Shown here: positions 26,978-36,216 of the stretch, in pieces
How positions within the stretch are numbered: the first letter of the stretch is position 1
Layout: each line of letters starts with the position of its first letter
Origin: Chloroflexota bacterium
GTDB taxonomy: Bacteria; Chloroflexota; Dehalococcoidia; JABGRK01
Direction of reading: 5' to 3'
Assembly (NCBI GenBank): GCA_018648325.1
Contig: JABGRK010000010.1
Location: 72,621-136,620, forward strand
DNA length: 64,000 nucleotides
Program-made: the position numbers and the translations under genes
The notes under the pieces: generated by a model
The model's database searches: none
What the model saw: the letters and a program-made list of their open reading frames with translations, nothing else
What the model was told of the DNA's origin: nothing

Positions 26978-28111
26978 CTAAGGCAAGAAACGCCAGAAAA
27001 CCTCATTGCCCAGCAGCCTGCCACGGCTTGTCAGTTTAATACTGCCCTTATCTGACTCAAGAAGCCCTAGCCCGGTCAACTCCTTAACCTGTGAGCCATA
27101 CCTGTCCAGCAAGTCAACACTGAACCTGCTTTTGATATCACCAGAGTTAACTCCCCTGGTCATCCTCAAGCCTAAAATTACCGCCTCGGCAAGCGCCGTC
27201 TCCCAGCCTATCTCTTCTTCCATGCCCCGTACCGGCAACCCACCATCCTTTGACGCTGCCAGATAACTATCAAGGCCAGACGTGTTAGCAAAACGACGAC
27301 CGCTAATATACGAGTGAGCAGCAACGCCAATGCCCAGATATGGCGTGCCCTGCCAATAAACCATGTTATGTTTACACTGATAACCCTCCAGCGCCCAATT
27401 CGATATCTCGTAATGAGAGTACCCGCGGATTTTCAGCATATCCTCGGCAAGTTCGTACTGGTCGGCGGTTTTGTCCAAATCAATCGCCTCTACCTGCCCA
27501 GCTTCGATCGATAAACTCAGGAGTTCATTACCCTCAAGCGTAAGCGCATAAAGCGAAAGATGCTGCGGATGCAAGTTTGCGATTTCATCCAGCATGCGTT
27601 TCCACTGATCGGTTGTTCGACCGGGTACACCATAGATAAGATCCAGATTTATATTATCAAAACCGGCATTCCGGGCAAGCTCAACAACGTCTTTGGCTTC
27701 TTCAGATGTATGGATACGACCCAGTAGCGCCAGTTCCTTATCATCCAGACTTTGCACTCCAATGCTAATGCGGTTTACACCCAAAGTCCTGACAGTAGAA
27801 AGATAAGCGCCATCGACAGTGCCGGGGTTGGCCTCCATAGTCACTTCGGCCAAAGCGTCAACTTCGAACCGATAGTGTATAGTCTTGAGCAAATCACCAA
27901 GCTGACCGACGGAAAGCAGGCTCGGCGTCCCGCCGCCAAAATAAATACTGCCCACCTGCTGCCCGCTAGCGTTGATTTCAATCTCATGTTTTAGGGCTTG
28001 AACATATGCGGGGATATCCGCCTGTCGCCCATCATGCGATACGAAAGAGCAGTAATTGCACCTGCGCAGGCAAAAAGGTATATGAATATATAGAGCCAGC
28101 TTGTCATCCAT
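26978..28111 (-). CDS. hemW: HemW-like radical SAM protein
   Basis: A 377-residue radical-SAM enzyme of the HemN/HemW family. IHIPFCLRRCNYCSF carries the CX3CX2C cluster motif, with the additional Cys typical of the family, and GGGTPSLL and the C-terminal HemN-like domain are present. HemW proteins are thought to traffic heme rather than oxidise coproporphyrinogen. ATG 28111 follows an extended -10 by only eight bases, implying a leaderless or nearly leaderless transcript; a GTG sits one codon before. Confidence 0.93.
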   Translation of the reverse strand: MDDKLALYIHIPFCLRRCNYCSFVSHDGRQADIPAYVQALKHEIEINASGQQVGSIYFGGGTPSLLSVGQLGDLLKTIHYRFEVDALAEVTMEANPGTVDGAYLSTVRTLGVNRISIGVQSLDDKELALLGRIHTSEEAKDVVELARNAGFDNINLDLIYGVPGRTTDQWKRMLDEIANLHPQHLSLYALTLEGNELLSLSIEAGQVEAIDLDKTADQYELAEDMLKIRGYSHYEISNWALEGYQCKHNMVYWQGTPYLGIGVAAHSYISGRRFANTSGLDSYLAASKDGGLPVRGMEEEIGWETALAEAVILGLRMTRGVNSGDIKSRFSVDLLDRYGSQVKELTGLGLLESDKGSIKLTSRGRLLGNEVFWRFLP

Positions 28112-28119
28112 CACAACTG

Positions 28120-28128
28120 ATTATAACA
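28120..28128 (-). promoter_or_regulatory. Extended -10 promoter for hemW-lepA
   Basis: On the minus strand TGTTATAAT reads from 28128 to 28120, a perfect extended -10. The hemW ATG lies eight bases downstream, so the transcript would begin at or within a few bases of the start codon. Confidence 0.55.
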
Positions 28129-28211
28129 AAGGTGAGGCAAAACACCTACTATAACCCGCAAATCGCCAATTAAGACACTGGCCCGGCAGAAAACGAGAAT
28201 ATGATTGTTTC

Positions 28212-28241
28212 TTGACCGTGCTTGAGTCCGAATGCTAAACT
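28212..28241 (+). promoter_or_regulatory. Promoter of the tRNA-His/tRNA-Arg unit
   Basis: TTGACC (28212-28217), an 18-base spacer, and TAAACT (28236-28241) preceded by TGC, an extended -10. It ends 12 bases before tRNA-His. Confidence 0.6.
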
Positions 28242-28253
28242 ATTACTTGGTAT

Positions 28254-28330
28254 GGTGGGCGTAGCCTAGTGGTTAAGGCGCCAGGTTGTGGCCCTGGAGA
28301 TCGGGGGTTCAAATCCCCTCGCTCACCCCA
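28254..28330 (+). tRNA. tRNA-His (GTG)
   Basis: A cloverleaf with acceptor GTGGGCG pairing CGCTCAC (one G-U), the extra G-1 of histidine tRNA opposite C73, anticodon stem CCAGG/CCTGG with loop TTGTGGC (anticodon GTG), T-loop TTCAAAT, and encoded CCA. Confidence 0.97.
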
Positions 28331-28333
28331 CTC

Positions 28334-28409
28334 GCGCCCGTAGCTCAGCGGATAGAGCATCTGTCTTCGGAACAGAGGGTCGGGAGTTCGAATCCCCCCG
28401 GGCGCGCCA
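28334..28409 (+). tRNA. tRNA-Arg (TCG)
   Basis: Acceptor GCGCCCG pairs CGGGCGC, D-loop AGCGGATA, anticodon stem TCTGT/ACAGA with loop CTTCGGA (anticodon TCG), T-loop TTCGAAT, and encoded CCA. It starts three bases after tRNA-His, so both come from one transcript. Confidence 0.97.
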
Positions 28410-28434
28410 TTTTTTAAAGCTAAAGTTAAGATAT

Positions 28435-28462
28435 AAAAGGCTGCCTTAACGGCGGCTTTTTT
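28435..28462 (+). terminator. Intrinsic terminator of tRNA operon
   Basis: An 11-pair stem AAAAGGCTGCC / GGCGGCTTTTT with two G-U pairs, loop TTAAC, followed by a T-run. It lies 25 bases after tRNA-Arg. Confidence 0.85.
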
Positions 28463-28677
28463 GTTTTTGCTAACGAAATACTTCATTCCTCATATTATAC
28501 TGCCGATACTGCGTTCACCCCATTATCTATATTGCCTATGACATTACCAGAACTACCACGTTATATTATATAGAAATAATGACCAGGCCACTATATTATG
28601 ATTGTGTTGTTGCGGTTGTTTGTGGAGCAGATGCCAAAGATAATAAAATGCGGAGGTGCGTCACGGAAGACACCCTA

Positions 28678-29601
28678 ATGATAAAAACCAACTCAATGAC
28701 CAGGGTCTTCGGCGATCTGGTGGCCGTGGACAACCTGGAACTTAACATCAGGCAGGGAGTTATCCACGGCTTTGTCGGACCCAATGGCGCTGGGAAAACA
28801 ACCACCATCAAGATGTTGGTGGGACTACTGCGATGTACCAGCGGGAGTGGAATGATAAAAGGGCTACCCGCCGGTTCCATACAAGCAAGACAATTAATAG
28901 GCTATTCCCCGGAGCGCCCCTGCCTTTACAACAACATGACCGCTAAAAACTACCTGCTTTATATGGCGGGACTGAGCGGGCTCAAAAAAAACGAGGCTGA
29001 GGCCCGAACGAACGAGCTGCTGGACTGGCTGGATTTATCCAAGTTTAGTTACAAAAAGGTTGGCGGTTTCAGTGCCGGTATGAAGCAGCGCATGGGGCTG
29101 GCTCAGGCACTTGTACATAATCCGGAATTGCTCATTCTAGACGAACCCACTGCCAATTTAGACCCACACGGCAGAACGTCTATCATAAACAAGTTAAAGG
29201 AGCTTAACAGCCAGCAAAATATCACCATATTCATCAGCAGTCATATATTGCCGGAGCTTGAAAAGCTGGTTCATTCCATGACCTTGATAGACAAGGGCAA
29301 GGTAGTTATGGAAGACAGCATGGAACAGATAAAACAGGGATTTTCGCAGGACCGGTACGTATTGAAAACCTCAGATAACGCAAAGGTTATGGAATCTATC
29401 AAAAGTAAGCCATATATTCAAGAGATGCTGCTTGATCAGAGCGATATCATCTACATCACTTGTAGCGATAAGTCGGCTCTGCAAAAAGATGTAATAAATG
29501 CAGTGCAGCAATACAATTTACGACTGTTCAATTTTGGTGAAGAAGAGATAAATCTGGAGGATATCTACACCAAGTCTGTATCGACGAGCGGGGTGCAATA
29601 A
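28678..29601 (+). CDS. ABC transporter ATP-binding protein
   Basis: A 307-residue ATPase of an ABC-2-type exporter. Walker A GPNGAGKTT, signature FSAGMKQRMG, Walker B LLILDEPTANLD and the H-loop in SSHILPE are intact. A C-terminal extension of about 90 residues is typical of this class. The frame is open 99 bases further upstream, but GGAAG eight bases before ATG 28678 and the normal N-terminal length favour this start. It is followed two bases later by its permease gene. Substrate unknown. Confidence 0.93.
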   Translation: MIKTNSMTRVFGDLVAVDNLELNIRQGVIHGFVGPNGAGKTTTIKMLVGLLRCTSGSGMIKGLPAGSIQARQLIGYSPERPCLYNNMTAKNYLLYMAGLSGLKKNEAEARTNELLDWLDLSKFSYKKVGGFSAGMKQRMGLAQALVHNPELLILDEPTANLDPHGRTSIINKLKELNSQQNITIFISSHILPELEKLVHSMTLIDKGKVVMEDSMEQIKQGFSQDRYVLKTSDNAKVMESIKSKPYIQEMLLDQSDIIYITCSDKSALQKDVINAVQQYNLRLFNFGEEEINLEDIYTKSVSTSGVQ

Positions 29602-29603
29602 AA

Positions 29604-30533
29604 ATGGGGTTTTATCTGGTTTTTAAAAAAACTTTTAGGGATATGCTGGGAATAAAACGCAATGTGGCGCTTGTTGTTCTGGGATTGATTATACCGATTA
29701 TTGCCCTCGGAACTTCGTGGAACAACCTGTCAAATCACTATTATATGCCTACACTTTCTGAAATGACGCAGCGTACGGCGGACTTCTATATAACGTTTTG
29801 GTATATGTGGATAGCTGGTGTTTTACTGGCGGCAACGGTGTCGGCAGGAGCCGCCGGATTTATCTCAAAGGAGGTCACCGATGGCACGCTTATGCTGGTG
29901 GCCGCCAAACCGGTAAACAGATGGCAGATAATAGCTGGCAAGCTTACAGCCCTTCTTTTAAATATAATGGTTCTTTTGGCAATAAGCCATTTGCTAACCG
30001 TTTTACTGTCTGGGTTGATAGTAGGCATGGAGACAGACACGCTCAATGTTCTTTTAAGGTTGACTCCCTCTCTGCTTTTATATGCGTTTATTGTTGCTAT
30101 TTTTTTTGGTGCTGTAACTGTTACTCTTTCCGTCCTTCTGCAAAGCAGGATCAAGATAGTGATAATTACTATGTCACTGGTTATTCTTACCTTCCTTTCA
30201 GGCGCATTTACTCGTTTAGGGAACCCATCCTACGAGACACGCAAGACAATATCCTACTTCAACCCCAGCGCTCATATGCGCTTAACATACGGTTTGATTT
30301 ACGACTCTGTGTCATTTTGGGAGATTGCGCCTGACACACAGGAGACATTAGATATGATGAGTGGCACACCCACTTACGATGATGATACTCGTTATTCTCG
30401 TTATAACTATACTTCTTATCAGGACATGCGAACCACTCCTATACATCCCGTTGGCTCGCTTATGATACTGCTTGCTCTGTCCTCCGGTGCGCTGGCTTTG
30501 TCTGTGTGGGCACTTAACAGGAAGCAGTTGTGA
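29604..30533 (+). CDS. ABC-2-type transporter permease
   Basis: A 309-residue membrane protein with six predicted helices (first around residues 21-40, last near 285-303) and one extracytoplasmic loop near 215-275 rich in Tyr and Asp. It pairs with the ATPase encoded just upstream, forming a two-gene exporter. Sequence resembles NosY/CcmB-like ABC-2 permeases. Confidence 0.88.
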   Translation: MGFYLVFKKTFRDMLGIKRNVALVVLGLIIPIIALGTSWNNLSNHYYMPTLSEMTQRTADFYITFWYMWIAGVLLAATVSAGAAGFISKEVTDGTLMLVAAKPVNRWQIIAGKLTALLLNIMVLLAISHLLTVLLSGLIVGMETDTLNVLLRLTPSLLLYAFIVAIFFGAVTVTLSVLLQSRIKIVIITMSLVILTFLSGAFTRLGNPSYETRKTISYFNPSAHMRLTYGLIYDSVSFWEIAPDTQETLDMMSGTPTYDDDTRYSRYNYTSYQDMRTTPIHPVGSLMILLALSSGALALSVWALNRKQL

Positions 30534-30649
30534 CTCTGTTGAGATTATTAATTGAAATAGGCACCCGTGACGTTACCCACCGCAGATAGGCAGAGGGGAG
30601 GGAGTTCCCCTTCCCCGGCATAACATACAACGAATCTAAATATGACATA

Positions 30650-30678
30650 AAAAAGGCTACTCTGGTGGTAGCCTTTTT
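30650..30678. terminator. Bidirectional terminator between ABC and ktrA genes
   Basis: A perfect 11-pair hairpin AAAAAGGCTAC / GTAGCCTTTTT around a 7-base loop, with T-tracts on either strand, placed between convergent genes. Confidence 0.9.
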
Positions 30679-30706
30679 CGTTTTATGCAAATGATCACGT
30701 TTTGAC

Positions 30707-31396
30707 CTATTTAGCCTCTTTTTCGTCCTTGGCGTCTTTCATCTGCTTTACCCATTTGTCTATACTATCGTCATTGCCAGCCAAAACAAGCATATCGCCA
30801 CTGGCAACCACATCCCCCAGCGGCGGATTGAAGATCACCTCACGTTCCCGCTGAATAAGCAGCACCGCAATATCCCACTTCCCGCCGCGACCCAGTTCCA
30901 GTTCAGATAATTGCTTATCTACCAGTTGCCCAAAAACCTCCAGCTTTACCACACTGTAACCGGGAATTACCGATATGCTGTCGATGACGTTTTTGAGATT
31001 TAGACCCTGCGCCACACGTGATCCCATTTCACGCTCAACGAATATAACCTTGTCTGCCCCTATCTTATCCAAAATAGTCTGATGAAGATCGTTTTCAGCT
31101 CTGGCTATCACGTACGGCACCCCCAGCTTCTTGAGCAGCACAGTGGCAAGAACGTTATCCTGAATAGAATCACCCATCCCAACAACAGCTACATCAAAAT
31201 TCTTGAGCCCCAATTCGGTTAGCACCGTTTCATCGGTCCCGTCCGCCTGCACGGCATGGGTAATATCAGAAATTATGTTTTGTACATTCTTTTCGTCTTT
31301 GTCAATGGCCAGCACATCATGCCCCATATTGAACAAAGCCTTTGCCAGAGAGCTGCCAAAATGGCCCAATCCTATAACTGCTATCTGTTTTTTCAC
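30707..31396 (-). CDS. ktrA: Potassium uptake regulatory subunit KtrA/TrkA
   Basis: A 229-residue cytoplasmic RCK protein. It has an N-terminal NAD/ATP-binding Rossmann domain (GLGHFGSSLA, then the acidic end of beta-2, AIDKDE) and a C-terminal TrkA_C domain. It gates the membrane subunit encoded 11 bases upstream. GTG start with GGAGGTAAACCC just before it. The 229-residue length fits one RCK unit (KtrA) rather than the double-length TrkA. Confidence 0.93.
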   Translation of the reverse strand: MKKQIAVIGLGHFGSSLAKALFNMGHDVLAIDKDEKNVQNIISDITHAVQADGTDETVLTELGLKNFDVAVVGMGDSIQDNVLATVLLKKLGVPYVIARAENDLHQTILDKIGADKVIFVEREMGSRVAQGLNLKNVIDSISVIPGYSVVKLEVFGQLVDKQLSELELGRGGKWDIAVLLIQREREVIFNPPLGDVVASGDMLVLAGNDDSIDKWVKQMKDAKDEKEAK

Positions 31397-31407
31397 GGGT
31401 TTACCTC

Positions 31408-32805
31408 CTAGCCTATTCTTACTGATTCCTGGGGATAACGGTATTTTATTGTATGATTATGCTTCATGAGGGACAAGGCCAATGTAAGAGGGCCCATCCT
31501 CCCTACAAACATGGTCACGGTAATAACCAGCCTGCCTGCCGTCGAAAGTTCCGGGGTTATGCCCGTGGACAAACCAACGGTACCAAAGGCGGATACAGTC
31601 TCAAAAAAAGCCTGAAGGAAGGTGATATCCTCTGTCATGGTCAGTATTAGCACCACAATGACAATGTATCCAAGCGCAAGCATTACCAGCGTCATTGCTT
31701 TATGCACCAGCCGCGCGGGAAACTCTCTGCCGAATGCCCCCACCTGAGCCTTCCAGCGCAGGGAACTGAAAAGCGTTGCGGTGAGCATACCAAAGGTGTT
31801 GACCTTTATACCACCGGCAGTGGATCCCGACGCTCCACCTATAAACATCAGTACCATGGTAAAAAAGAGTGCGTAGTCGGCCATATCACCTATTTGAACG
31901 GTGGTAAAACCGGCGGTTCTGGGAGTAACCGACATAAAAAATGCATTAAGTATCTTCTGAGACGTGGGCAGGGTTCCCAGCGTTGCATCGTTAAACGACT
32001 CGGTAAGCAGCATCACCACTGTGCCCACAAACAACAGGGACAGGGTAGTAACAATCACTATCTTGGTGTCCAGCGCCAGTCTTTTGAATCTTCTAACTAT
32101 ATAGATATTCCTGTACACCACAAAGCTGATTCCACCAATTATGACCAGAGCAGCAGTCACCAGAACAACCAGTGCGTCGCTCTGAAAATCGATCATACTG
32201 CGGAAGTTACCAAATATATCAAAGCCGGCGTTGTTAAAAGCAGAAACCGAATGAAACACCGCCCTCCACAATGCCGTCCCAAAAGGCATACTTTGTGAGA
32301 AACGGATACAAAAGATTACGGCGCCCACAGTTTCTATCACGATAGTAAATATGGCTATCTTCTTGATGAGTCCGACGATACCGCCAATCCTGTCCAGTCC
32401 TATGGATTCTCCGATCAGCATCCTCTCCCTCAGTCCTATTTTCCAGCCAAATACCAGGAAAAGAAGTGTGGTGCTGGTCATAAAACCGAAGCCACCTACT
32501 TGGATAAGCACTAAAATTACGGCCTGTCCGAACGGGGTCCAGAAGGTACCTGTGTCCACCACCACAAGGCCGGTAACACATACGGATGAGGTTGAGGTGA
32601 AAAGCGCGTCGATGGGGGATATAAACTCGCCGGTTACGTTGGAGACAGACAGCGACAGTAAAAGAGTGCCGATAGCTATTATCGCCAAAAATCCATATAT
32701 CAGCGTCGTAATAGACAACCCACCGGGCTTCGGCCTTATCAACCGCGGCAGGGTGGTACGCCAGCTTCTATCTCTGCGAACATATCTCTTTTGTACTCCG
32801 GGCAC
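31408..32805 (-). CDS. ktrB: Potassium transporter membrane subunit KtrB/TrkH
   Basis: A 465-residue K+ channel-like transporter with four MPM repeats. TSSVCVTGL (first pore loop), FNNAGFDIFGNF, TPRTAGFTT and the final SAFGTVGLSTG pore loops each supply the expected filter glycine. It starts at GTG 32805 with GGGAG upstream. It is first in a two-gene unit with ktrA. It imports potassium for osmotic balance. Confidence 0.94.
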   Translation of the reverse strand: MPGVQKRYVRRDRSWRTTLPRLIRPKPGGLSITTLIYGFLAIIAIGTLLLSLSVSNVTGEFISPIDALFTSTSSVCVTGLVVVDTGTFWTPFGQAVILVLIQVGGFGFMTSTTLLFLVFGWKIGLRERMLIGESIGLDRIGGIVGLIKKIAIFTIVIETVGAVIFCIRFSQSMPFGTALWRAVFHSVSAFNNAGFDIFGNFRSMIDFQSDALVVLVTAALVIIGGISFVVYRNIYIVRRFKRLALDTKIVIVTTLSLLFVGTVVMLLTESFNDATLGTLPTSQKILNAFFMSVTPRTAGFTTVQIGDMADYALFFTMVLMFIGGASGSTAGGIKVNTFGMLTATLFSSLRWKAQVGAFGREFPARLVHKAMTLVMLALGYIVIVVLILTMTEDITFLQAFFETVSAFGTVGLSTGITPELSTAGRLVITVTMFVGRMGPLTLALSLMKHNHTIKYRYPQESVRIG

Positions 32806-32962
32806 TTACACTCCCATACTACGCTTATATCGGTTGATTATAGGTATTAAACGCAGCTAAAGTCAAACGCTTCAAGCGACGGGGTCTGCAAACAATATGT
32901 ATACCACTTGCTAATCAGACCTTCTAGCCATAATTACACTATATCCCTAATACCTGCCATTA

Positions 32963-32971
32963 TGTTATTAT
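32963..32971 (+). promoter_or_regulatory. Extended -10 before TPR lipoprotein gene
   Basis: TGTTATTAT ends six bases before ATG 32978, which has no ribosome site. A leaderless transcript is implied. Confidence 0.4.
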
Positions 32972-32977
32972 ATCGAC

Positions 32978-34378
32978 ATGCAAATCAGAAGGCACTTGCA
33001 AGCGTTGATTATTATTATATTGTTTTCGCTGCCCTTATTGCTCTCAGCCTGCTCTAATGAAAGCAATGCAGCGCTACAATGCCGGCGTAAAACTCCACGA
33101 TCAGGGGAATTTTGAAGAAGCAATTGAGCAATACAACGAGGTTATCCGTCTCGACCCTCATTGGGTTACTCCCTACGTTCACCGTGGGATAATGTACAGT
33201 GAATTGGGAGATAGCGCCAGAGCTACCTCTGATTTCCAAAAGGCTATGGAATTGGACCCAGACATTGCCACTATCTATTATAATAGTGGCCACTCTAACT
33301 ACAATAATGGCAATATTGATGAAGCTATCTCTGATTATGATACGGCAATAAGGCTAAACCCAGAGCTTGCCCCGGCTTATTTTAATCGTGGACTCATCTA
33401 CGATGACTTGGGTGATCTCAACAAAACATTGGCTGATTTTAATAAGGCAATAGAGCTGGGTATTGAGTTTGCTCCTACATACATGTTTCGTGGACGTATC
33501 TATTACAGCCAAGGCGATTTTACTAATGCTATCGCCGATTTTGACAAAGCGATAGAGTTGAACTCAGAACTTATCGCAGAGTTAAAGCCAGACCTTGCCG
33601 AAGCATACACCGATCGTGGGCATGCCTATCTTGAGAAATATGAATTCACCAAAGCTATTGCTGATTTCAACAAAGCAATTGAGTTGGAGCCGAGTAAAGC
33701 ATGGCCTTACCGAGCACGTGGAGTCATTTCTCAGGAAAATGGCGACCTCACACAAGCCATCTCTGATTATACAAAAGCAATTGAGTTGAACCCGGCGTTT
33801 GCCTCAGCACTAAATCCAAAACTTGTCAGGGCATATATTGATCGCGGAATTGCCTACTTCGATACAGGTGATTTTACCAGAGCTATTGCTGATTACAATA
33901 TGGCGATTGAACTGGACCCATTGAAAGCCTGGGCGTACATGGAGCGTGGACTTGCTTACTATAGCAGCAGTGATCTCACAAAAGCTATCGCTGATTATGA
34001 TAAGGCAATCGAACTGGACCCCGATTTTGCTTACGCATATACACAAATCGCGGGAATGCTTATGACGACATGGGAGATTCCAGTAAAGCTATCACCGACT
34101 ATAGTATGGCCATTGAGCTTGAGCCAAACAATGCATGGCATTACCGAGAGCGCGCAACCATTTACCTGGAAAACGGCGACCTGATCAAAGCCATAGCTGA
34201 TTGTAATATAGCAATCGACTTAGACCCCAACAAAGACAGGGGTTACTTTACACGAGGAAAAGCCTATCTGGCGAAGGGTGAAACGGCTAACGCCATAAGT
34301 GATTTAGAAAAAGCAATTGAGGTATCAAATGATCCCGCCCTCATAAACCAAGCACAGCAACTACTAAATGAAATATGA
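32978..34378 (+). pseudogene. TPR-repeat lipoprotein, interrupted by two frameshifts
   Basis: ATG 32978 begins a lipoprotein signal (hydrophobic IIIILFSLPLLLSAC lipobox) that runs out of frame into a stop near 33113. The mature region continues in the next frame from about 33057, giving roughly nine TPR motifs of the 'A.Y.DRG.AY...GD...AI.DY.KAIEL.P' type, until about 34040, where an extra AC (34041-34044) moves it again. The last three TPRs continue in the original frame to 34378. The two shifts sum to three, so the ends are in phase. Either the gene is decayed, or the sequence carries two errors. Intact, it would be a surface-anchored TPR scaffold. Confidence 0.8.
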
Positions 34379-34530
34379 ATTAGATATCTCCCAATCCACT
34401 AACTTAAAGTCAAACATATCAAAACAATCTGATCATATATTATATTGATGTATAATGAGATTAGCAGTATACTACACCCAAAAGAACTTAAGGAACGCAT
34501 ACGTTTGCTTTTTAGAAAGGTGAGTTACAA

Positions 34531-35010
34531 ATGTCGAAAAATGCCATGATGGTCTGCTTGGATGGCTCCAAGCATGCAGAAGAAATACTACCCATTGTCA
34601 GAGATCTATCCGGTTGCGTTGCAGGAGTCATTACACTGTTTGTGGCAATAGATGAACCAACGATGTTCACCGCTCCACACCTGTCTGCCAACAAAAATGA
34701 TAATGCTGTCGATGACATGTTTAATGCCAAAACCGGTGACGAACAGTTAAGGGCTATGGGTTATATGGAAACAATTGCCGGGCCATTAAGAGAAGAGGGA
34801 TTTAACGTCAAGTGTTCAACAGGAATTGGACAGGCCAGCAAAGCCATTATAAGTTACGCCAGGGAAAAGGATGTCAAAATAATAGCCATTGCCACCAAGG
34901 GACACGCCGGCCTAAAAAGATGGCTGTTTGGCAGTGTGGCCGATGAAGTCCTAAAGGATGCAGGCAGACCTGTACTGATTTTGAAATCCAGGGAACAGGG
35001 TAAGCAGTAA
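34531..35010 (+). CDS. Universal stress protein, UspA family
   Basis: A 159-residue alpha/beta nucleotide-binding protein. The C-terminal ATP-binding motif G-x2-G-x9-G-S is present as GHAGLKRWLFGSVADEVL near residue 125, and the N-terminus MVCLDGSKHAEE has the expected Asp. These proteins act in stress and hypoxia responses. AAAGGTGAG lies upstream of the ATG. A 123-residue unknown follows 28 bases later. Confidence 0.93.
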   Translation: MSKNAMMVCLDGSKHAEEILPIVRDLSGCVAGVITLFVAIDEPTMFTAPHLSANKNDNAVDDMFNAKTGDEQLRAMGYMETIAGPLREEGFNVKCSTGIGQASKAIISYAREKDVKIIAIATKGHAGLKRWLFGSVADEVLKDAGRPVLILKSREQGKQ

Positions 35011-35038
35011 CAAACCGGATATAAAGAGGTATTAGATA

Positions 35039-35410
35039 GTGGAATCACTGGATAAAATACTGTTTTGGGAAAAGCCCATACAGAATATCAGCCGTAAAAT
35101 CGCTAAAGCCTTGCCGTTTATGTCCGACACAACCGTTACTCACAACGTTGCGCAGAAACTAGGCACAACATCAGAAGGCGCACATATGGCCATGATCGGC
35201 CTGGCAACATTCCTCACACCCGGCCTTTTTAAAATCATTTACACACCAATGATCATTGCCGAGCTTATACGAGCTTATAAAAAAGACGGCTCCAAAGGGC
35301 TCACAGAGGCCGGGAAATGGTATCTGCGGAGCTCGATTGCAATAGTAGCAACCACAGCAGGCAGTATGACATTGATGAGTGTTATTAAGACAGCAATGAA
35401 GAAAAGCTAA
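35039..35410 (+). CDS. Conserved-looking hypothetical protein
   Basis: A 123-residue protein with a GTG start eight bases after AAAGAGGT. Two hydrophobic stretches (about 50-72 and 98-115) could be membrane helices, joined by a basic segment (RAYKKDGSKG). The family is not recognised. It follows the UspA gene and ends before a clear terminator, so the two likely form one operon. Confidence 0.7.
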   Translation: MESLDKILFWEKPIQNISRKIAKALPFMSDTTVTHNVAQKLGTTSEGAHMAMIGLATFLTPGLFKIIYTPMIIAELIRAYKKDGSKGLTEAGKWYLRSSIAIVATTAGSMTLMSVIKTAMKKS

Positions 35411-35448
35411 AACATAAATGCAAAATGCTCACCATAGCCACTGCAAAC

Positions 35449-35477
35449 ATGCTACCGTCTGGGTAGCATTTCTTTTT
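35449..35477 (+). terminator. Intrinsic terminator after UspA operon
   Basis: ATGCTACC (35449-35456) pairs with GGTAGCAT (35462-35469) around a 5-base loop, followed by TTCTTTTT. Confidence 0.88.
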
Positions 35478-35500
35478 ATAAAAGGGACTTGATATCTAAA

Positions 35501-36178
35501 ATGAAAGACAAACTGATAATAGCGCATCGCGGCGCATCGGCTTACGCAAAAGATAACACTTTGGATTCGTTCAGTAAGGCCATCCAAATGGGCGCCGATA
35601 TGATCGAGTTTGATGTCAGAAGAACTCTCGATGGCATCCTGATAGCACAACACGATCCCACAATTCAATCCAAACGTATTGCCGATACCACCTATGCCGA
35701 TATTAAGACAATCGACAGCGATATCCCAACATACGAGGAAGTGCTTAAGTTTACCAGAGGCAAAATAAAGCTGGACATTGAGCTTAAGGATACGGGATAC
35801 GAAAAAGAGGCGGCCGATTTAGTCCTAACCTGTTTTGATACCGGCGATTTCATAATAACGTCGTTTAAAAGCAGATGCCTTGAGGTCATTAAAAGCTATA
35901 ATCCCAAAATAAAGCTTGGCCTGATACTGGGGCAGAATCAGAGTAAAGAAGGCGCATTCCCAATAAAACAGGCGCTTAATGTGGGAGCAGATTATCTTAT
36001 GCTTGAATACAAGCTGGCAAGCGAAAACCTACTCAAATCGGCGAGGGAGAGCGGGCTTGAGGTTATGGTTTGGACAGTCAATACGGAGTATGAACTGCGT
36101 ACATTTTTGGCAAACCACCTGATTGACGGCGTTATTAGCAATTATCCGGATATTGCGATGGCATCAAGAAACGGCTAA
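35501..36178 (+). CDS. Glycerophosphodiester phosphodiesterase
   Basis: A TIM-barrel GDPD of about 225 residues. HRGASAYAKDNTLDSF (the HRG motif and ENT-like loop), EFDVRRTLDG with E/D metal ligands, AQHDPTI with the catalytic His, and KLDIELKD are visible. It hydrolyses glycerophosphodiesters to sn-glycerol-3-phosphate plus alcohol. Start: ATG 35501; a TTG four codons upstream is an alternative, and neither has an ideal ribosome site. Confidence 0.92.
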   Translation: MKDKLIIAHRGASAYAKDNTLDSFSKAIQMGADMIEFDVRRTLDGILIAQHDPTIQSKRIADTTYADIKTIDSDIPTYEEVLKFTRGKIKLDIELKDTGYEKEAADLVLTCFDTGDFIITSFKSRCLEVIKSYNPKIKLGLILGQNQSKEGAFPIKQALNVGADYLMLEYKLASENLLKSARESGLEVMVWTVNTEYELRTFLANHLIDGVISNYPDIAMASRNG

Positions 36179-36216
36179 AGAATGAGCGATATACTTTAGA
36201 AGACATTAAAAAAGCG

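Noticed and set aside
28235-28486. An open frame antisense to the two tRNAs containing GGIRTPDPLFRRQ-like sequence.
   Set aside because: This is a well-known spurious translation of tRNA genes; the region encodes tRNA-His and tRNA-Arg.
28579-28677. 33-residue N-terminal extension of the ABC ATPase.
   Set aside because: The extension is not ABC-like and a good ribosome site precedes ATG 28678.
33057-34040. Tandem DNA repeat/CRISPR-like periodicity in the TPR region.
   Set aside because: The periodicity is 102-120 bases and explained by protein TPR units; no identical DNA repeats or spacers.
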